64,000 nt of DNA from Pocillopora verrucosa (taxonomy: Eukaryota; Cnidaria; Anthozoa; Scleractinia; Pocilloporidae). Below are positions 60,953 through 64,000 of this stretch, in pieces; the stretch's first letter is position 1; the number at the start of each line of letters is the position of its first letter. The notes under the pieces are model-generated. The model made no database searches. It was not told where the DNA came from and saw nothing but the letters and a program-made list of their open reading frames with translations. The stretch is from the NCBI RefSeq assembly GCF_036669915.1, contig NC_089315.1:16472003-16536002 (forward strand). The letters are read 5' to 3'. The translations under genes were made by a program, and so were the position numbers.

Positions 60953-61187
60953 TCTTCTTTCCTTTTGAAAGAATGTAGACCACTTACAATGTTTCAAGTA
61001 ATCCACTCACCCTACAAAAAATAACTCTTGCATGCATAGCATGCCTATGTTTTGAAATAGGTGTATGCCCTTGGCTAGACTTGAGCTCACTATTTCAGTA
61101 TACTAGTCCGACACCCGTAGTATCACAACACTTGATTCCAAGGATCCAGTACCATCCAGGTATCCCAGTTACCCTGCTCACAGGGTA
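60953..61187. repeat. Direct repeat, copy 2 (about 235 bp)
   Basis: Same as 60,494-60,725, in the same orientation, 459 bp downstream. The 225-bp spacer holds an AAATAAATAA run and is unrelated. It could be a tandem duplication with a diverged part, or two insertions of one element. Confidence 0.9.
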
Positions 61188-61421
61188 TAGATAACAATTT
61201 AGACTTGCGAAATAGCGTAGAAAGGAACACGTACTTCGTTTCCGTTCTTGAATTTGTGATGGTGAAAACATATTTGCCGTTGCTAATCCCACAAAAATAT
61301 TTTCGATGCCTCCTTTCACGGATGACCGATCGTCAATCCCAACCTCCCCGAAATCTGTCAAGAGGGGCAAGGTCAAACAACGGTATGTGATGTTATGAAT
61401 AAGAATCATCTTCGCACGAAT

Positions 61422-61439
61422 CCTAACCCTAACCCTAAG
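61422..61439. repeat. Short telomere-like motif
   Basis: CCTAACCCTAACCCTAAG, about three units of the animal telomere repeat in C-strand form. It is too short to indicate a chromosome end; it is probably a repair scar or chance. Confidence 0.5.
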
Positions 61440-61804
61440 CAATGTGAGGAGAAATACTTATTCCTAAATAAAGCTTTTCAGGTCAATTGTTTAGGTATTT
61501 TGAAAATTCAGTGAAAGCAATTACTCCAAAACCTACTAAAAATATTCTGAATTTCTCATTATTCAGAATTGCGCTTTTGTTGTTGAGAAATATTACAGAT
61601 TCCACAAAATCTATTCATGCCGCCGTTTCGGATGGCTGATCATCCCGACATAGTGAAACCTGAGAATGTTCCAAAATTTTCGGCGGAGAGTTAAAGCAGT
61701 AACCTTCGGGAGTTTGGAGCAGTTTGCACAGGATTTACCAGTAGAAACTTGTGATCAGTCCAAACAAAAAACTTATTGGGAGTTTTAGCGAACGTTGTAG
61801 CGAA

Positions 61805-62143
61805 ATGACATCATCATCCAAAAGTTGGATGCGTGATATCACATATACACTCAAAGATGATGTGAAGGAACATATTAGAGCTAGTCACATGGACCCAGGC
61901 GAACAGGGGAAAAGCTGTTTCTATGCTGCTGGCGAAACTGTTGTTTGGAAAATGATTGAAGAAACCCTTCATAACCAAGATGTCAAAACGCCTCACAGAT
62001 CTTATAAGAACAGGATTGTTTTCCAAAAGAAATTTTCTTCGCCATTCGGTAAACATGGAAGGAATGGAGCTCCATGCTCTTCTGTGACCGTGATCTACGA
62101 CACGTTGGACCAAAGTATAGTTACTGCATTTCCAACAACATGA
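61805..62143 (+). CDS. Small single-exon protein resembling EndoU/BECR-fold ribonuclease domains (112 aa)
   Basis: Starts at the ATG before TSSSKSWMRD; the frame is open about 54 nt upstream but without another ATG. Residues about 18-40 read DDVKEHIRASHMDPGEQGKS, followed by CF. The C-terminus is SIVTAFPTT. An HxxxxH pair near a G-x-Q-G-K segment and a final I-V-T-A-F/Y-P strand are the pattern of bacterial EndoU-type and related BECR-fold ribonuclease toxin domains. Similar small proteins occur in marine invertebrates. There is no signal peptide and no visible intron. The family assignment is tentative: it rests on the ends of the domain, and no full catalytic set could be confirmed by eye. 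It may be an immune-type or horizontally acquired nuclease, or an unrelated small protein. Confidence 0.45.
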   Translation: MTSSSKSWMRDITYTLKDDVKEHIRASHMDPGEQGKSCFYAAGETVVWKMIEETLHNQDVKTPHRSYKNRIVFQKKFSSPFGKHGRNGAPCSSVTVIYDTLDQSIVTAFPTT

Positions 62144-63400
62144 ATTTTCAAAGCTTTGTTTTCAATTTGTAGAGACTTTTTTCAGAAAAAATTCAAAGAG
62201 TTGAGTATAAAACCAGGAGCCCACAAAAATTAATCCCGCCCCACTCAAAAAGCCGCTTTCACTCCCTCGAACATTGAATATGGCTGTGCCGGAGGCAGTC
62301 AACTCAAATACAATAGGCAGTCAACAAGAGTCGAAACTCGACTGAAACAGTTCAATCAGCCAGATGTCAAAGCTATGTCGACGTCATTTTGACGGGAGCC
62401 TAGACAGCTATAACAGCCTCCTGTGGACGACTAGGAAGGAATGAGGCAAATAACTGGGAAACAAGAACATAACTTGAGATGAATAAAGCGGTAGGAGCGT
62501 ATCCAGCTCTTTTGTTTTTGCCACTTCGAGCTGTACGTCTCTGGCAACCTAGAGACACGAGACGCTTTACCTTTCAAAATGCTATGATGCTTGGCCATAA
62601 AAATAAAGCTTTGACTATGTCGTTACGTTTTATTTACCTATTTATTTATTAAGTTATCACTTATTTTCTTATTCAGTTATTCACTCTTAATTGTTCGTTT
62701 ATTTATCTTACCATTTGTTGATTGTTTGACTATTTTGCAATTGTTTTATGTTGCAAGTCGTCAGATTCTTACTGTGTACTGACAGTGGCTCTAGATTTAT
62801 ATTGCTTCATCACCATTTTCAATCAAATAAAATTTAATCGAGCAAAACTGCAGTCACCCGCCATATTGAAACTGAATTCGATTTATATCGGCATTCAAAA
62901 AGTTTTAATTTGGGACTTCTTACTTAACTTGTTCGAGCATCGCACAAATTCGAGCTGAGTTTTTCTTTATTAATTGGTCTGCATGAAGCATGCAGAAATC
63001 GAAGCCTACTGTCTACTTCAAGTGATAAGAGTAATTAGCGGTCTTCATGGTTGAATTCATCTGAAAGGGTCGGTTATTGGCTAGGTCTACTTTGGGCTGC
63101 GGTTTTTAACAATCAATGGACTTGTTACTTAAACAGTAATAAGATATTTGCTTCAGTGGTAAATAAACGCCATTTTGACAGTTTCACAAAAACTTAACGT
63201 TTAGGCCATATTTTCTTCTTGATATAAAAATGTTCGGAGCGCGGTTTGCATGAATAAGTGTTAAACTTTGTTTTTTAACCAGTCTAAAAATTTCAAGCTT
63301 TGACGGAGCTCGAGCTTATGTTCCCTAGATATCAATTGGGCGTCAATAAGTAGCAAATGAATAAAAGGGGTTAATTTTTAGAGAAACAACGGTTCCTCAT
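62144..63400. other. Non-coding stretch, nothing recognised
   Basis: AT-rich with TTTATTTATT runs near 62,630-62,710. A frame at 62,722-62,958 has no recognisable features. Confidence 0.4.
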
Positions 63401-63407
63401 TTCTTAG

Positions 63408-63512
63408 GGGTATTACGAGATAATCTGGTTTAATCAGCTGAGTTGATAATGTAAATTGATCTGGTTTAATCAGCTGAGTTGATAATATAAATTGGCCACT
63501 GTAAAGAGTTGC
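63408..63512 (+). repeat. Dispersed repeat S1, internally duplicated copy
   Basis: Contains two tandem copies of GATCTGGTTTAATCAGCTGA-type text (TCTGGTTTAATCAGCTGAGT, then TGATAATGTAAATTG or TGATATAAATTG). It then ends TTGGCCACTGTAAAGAGTTG, as in the other S1 copies. Confidence 0.7.
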
Positions 63513-63583
63513 GTTCGGTCACAAAACGCAGTTCCACCACAGCGCATGCGTAGAATCAACCCCTGAGGGTATGGTTTAAAGCA

Positions 63584-63862
63584 ATGGCTGCCTTTGTGGG
63601 CAATTCTTTGCTTGATGTACTTGAAAGAAATTCGATGGCTATTACGCTCAATATACATACAAAGTCACACACCGTTCGCGGTAGACCCACACTAAAACTT
63701 GTGGAGCGTTTTGGGAACGGGTCGGTCCGTGAACTTTACGTTAGATCAATTTACGAGCGATTCTTTACGAGTGAACTTTCTATCGAGAAATATCAAGCGA
63801 AACCTGCTATATCAAACGAGCTATCTAATATTATGTTTACATGTAAACACCCGTGTATTTAG
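63584..63862 (+). CDS. Possible small ORF or first exon, unrecognised (92 aa)
   Basis: ATG in reasonable context (AAGCAATGGCTGCC) opens a 92-codon frame starting MAAFVGNSLLDVLERNSMAI. The frame ends in low-information sequence, and a second overlapping frame of similar length exists, so it may be chance. No domain recognised. It sits directly after the S1 repeat at the window's edge. Confidence 0.2.
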   Translation: MAAFVGNSLLDVLERNSMAITLNIHTKSHTVRGRPTLKLVERFGNGSVRELYVRSIYERFFTSELSIEKYQAKPAISNELSNIMFTCKHPCI

Positions 63863-64000
63863 ACGTGATCGAGAACCCAGTAGAATAACTGAAGCTACTC
63901 TGAAACGTCTCAGAAGAAAGGGCTGAAAACTGAAGGAATTTGTTTATGAGCGCATTCGTTCAAGCATAACGAAGTCCTCTCGGCTATGTCGTTATGTGAA

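Noticed and set aside
61422..61439. Telomere repeat, possible chromosome end
   Set aside because: Only about three units, with ordinary unique sequence on both sides.

Overview
The window is nuclear DNA of an animal, most likely an anthozoan cnidarian (a coral or sea anemone). It is AT-rich. Its genes are split by GT-AG introns of 0.1-4 kb, with phase-1 thrombospondin-repeat exons and large blocks of decayed transposons. Species cannot be fixed from sequence alone; the cnidarian call rests on gene style and is an inference.

Layout. 1-6.3 kb: non-coding, with an AGTC-rich degenerate repeat field, one long hairpin, one hAT-like MITE with a target duplication, and short tandem repeats. 6.3-23.6 kb: a two-copy tandem segmental duplication (units about 6.3-13.7 and 15.4-23.6 kb). 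Each unit carries a plus-strand seven-exon gene for a small coiled-coil protein with a repeated roughly 52-residue exon module (302 and 399 aa). Each also carries, on the minus strand, the 3' end of a thrombospondin type 1 repeat (TSR) gene. Only the second unit keeps the TSR gene functional (21.6-27.2 kb, six exons, 346 aa); the first unit holds its broken exons. 27.2-27.6 kb: a head-to-head intergenic stretch between the TSR gene and a complete five-exon quinone oxidoreductase gene (27.6-33.1 kb, 329 aa). One intron of the latter holds a decayed Penelope-like retroelement.

36.2-45.0 kb: a HECT-type E3 ligase-like gene with an upstream CUE/UBA-like exon and two in-frame stop codons. Between its probable first exon and the rest sits a 5-kb PIF/Harbinger transposon with 62-bp inverted repeats. 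That transposon has convergent genes for a Myb/SANT-like accessory protein and a DDE transposase, both with lesions. 46.2-59.1 kb: a minus-strand integrase-core gene of three coding exons, broken by a stop, a small indel and a 7.4-kb DNA transposon inserted in its first exon. The transposon (51,467-58,855) has 39-bp perfect inverted repeats flanked by TGCA. It encodes a large multi-exon protein ending in a PHD finger. I could not place it in a named superfamily, and it is the best candidate here for something poorly described. 59-64 kb: mostly non-coding with satellites and direct repeats, plus one small ORF (61.8 kb) that resembles EndoU/BECR-fold ribonuclease domains.

How the genes relate: there is no operon-like logic. 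The window is mainly a record of duplication and nested transposition. The genes that look functional are the coiled-coil pair, the TSR gene and the quinone oxidoreductase, possibly with the small EndoU-like ORF. Three frameshifts in the PHD transposon and one in each Harbinger gene are single-base changes at short homopolymers, so some could be assembly errors. The stop codons in the HECT, integrase and Harbinger transposase genes are substitutions and are more likely real.
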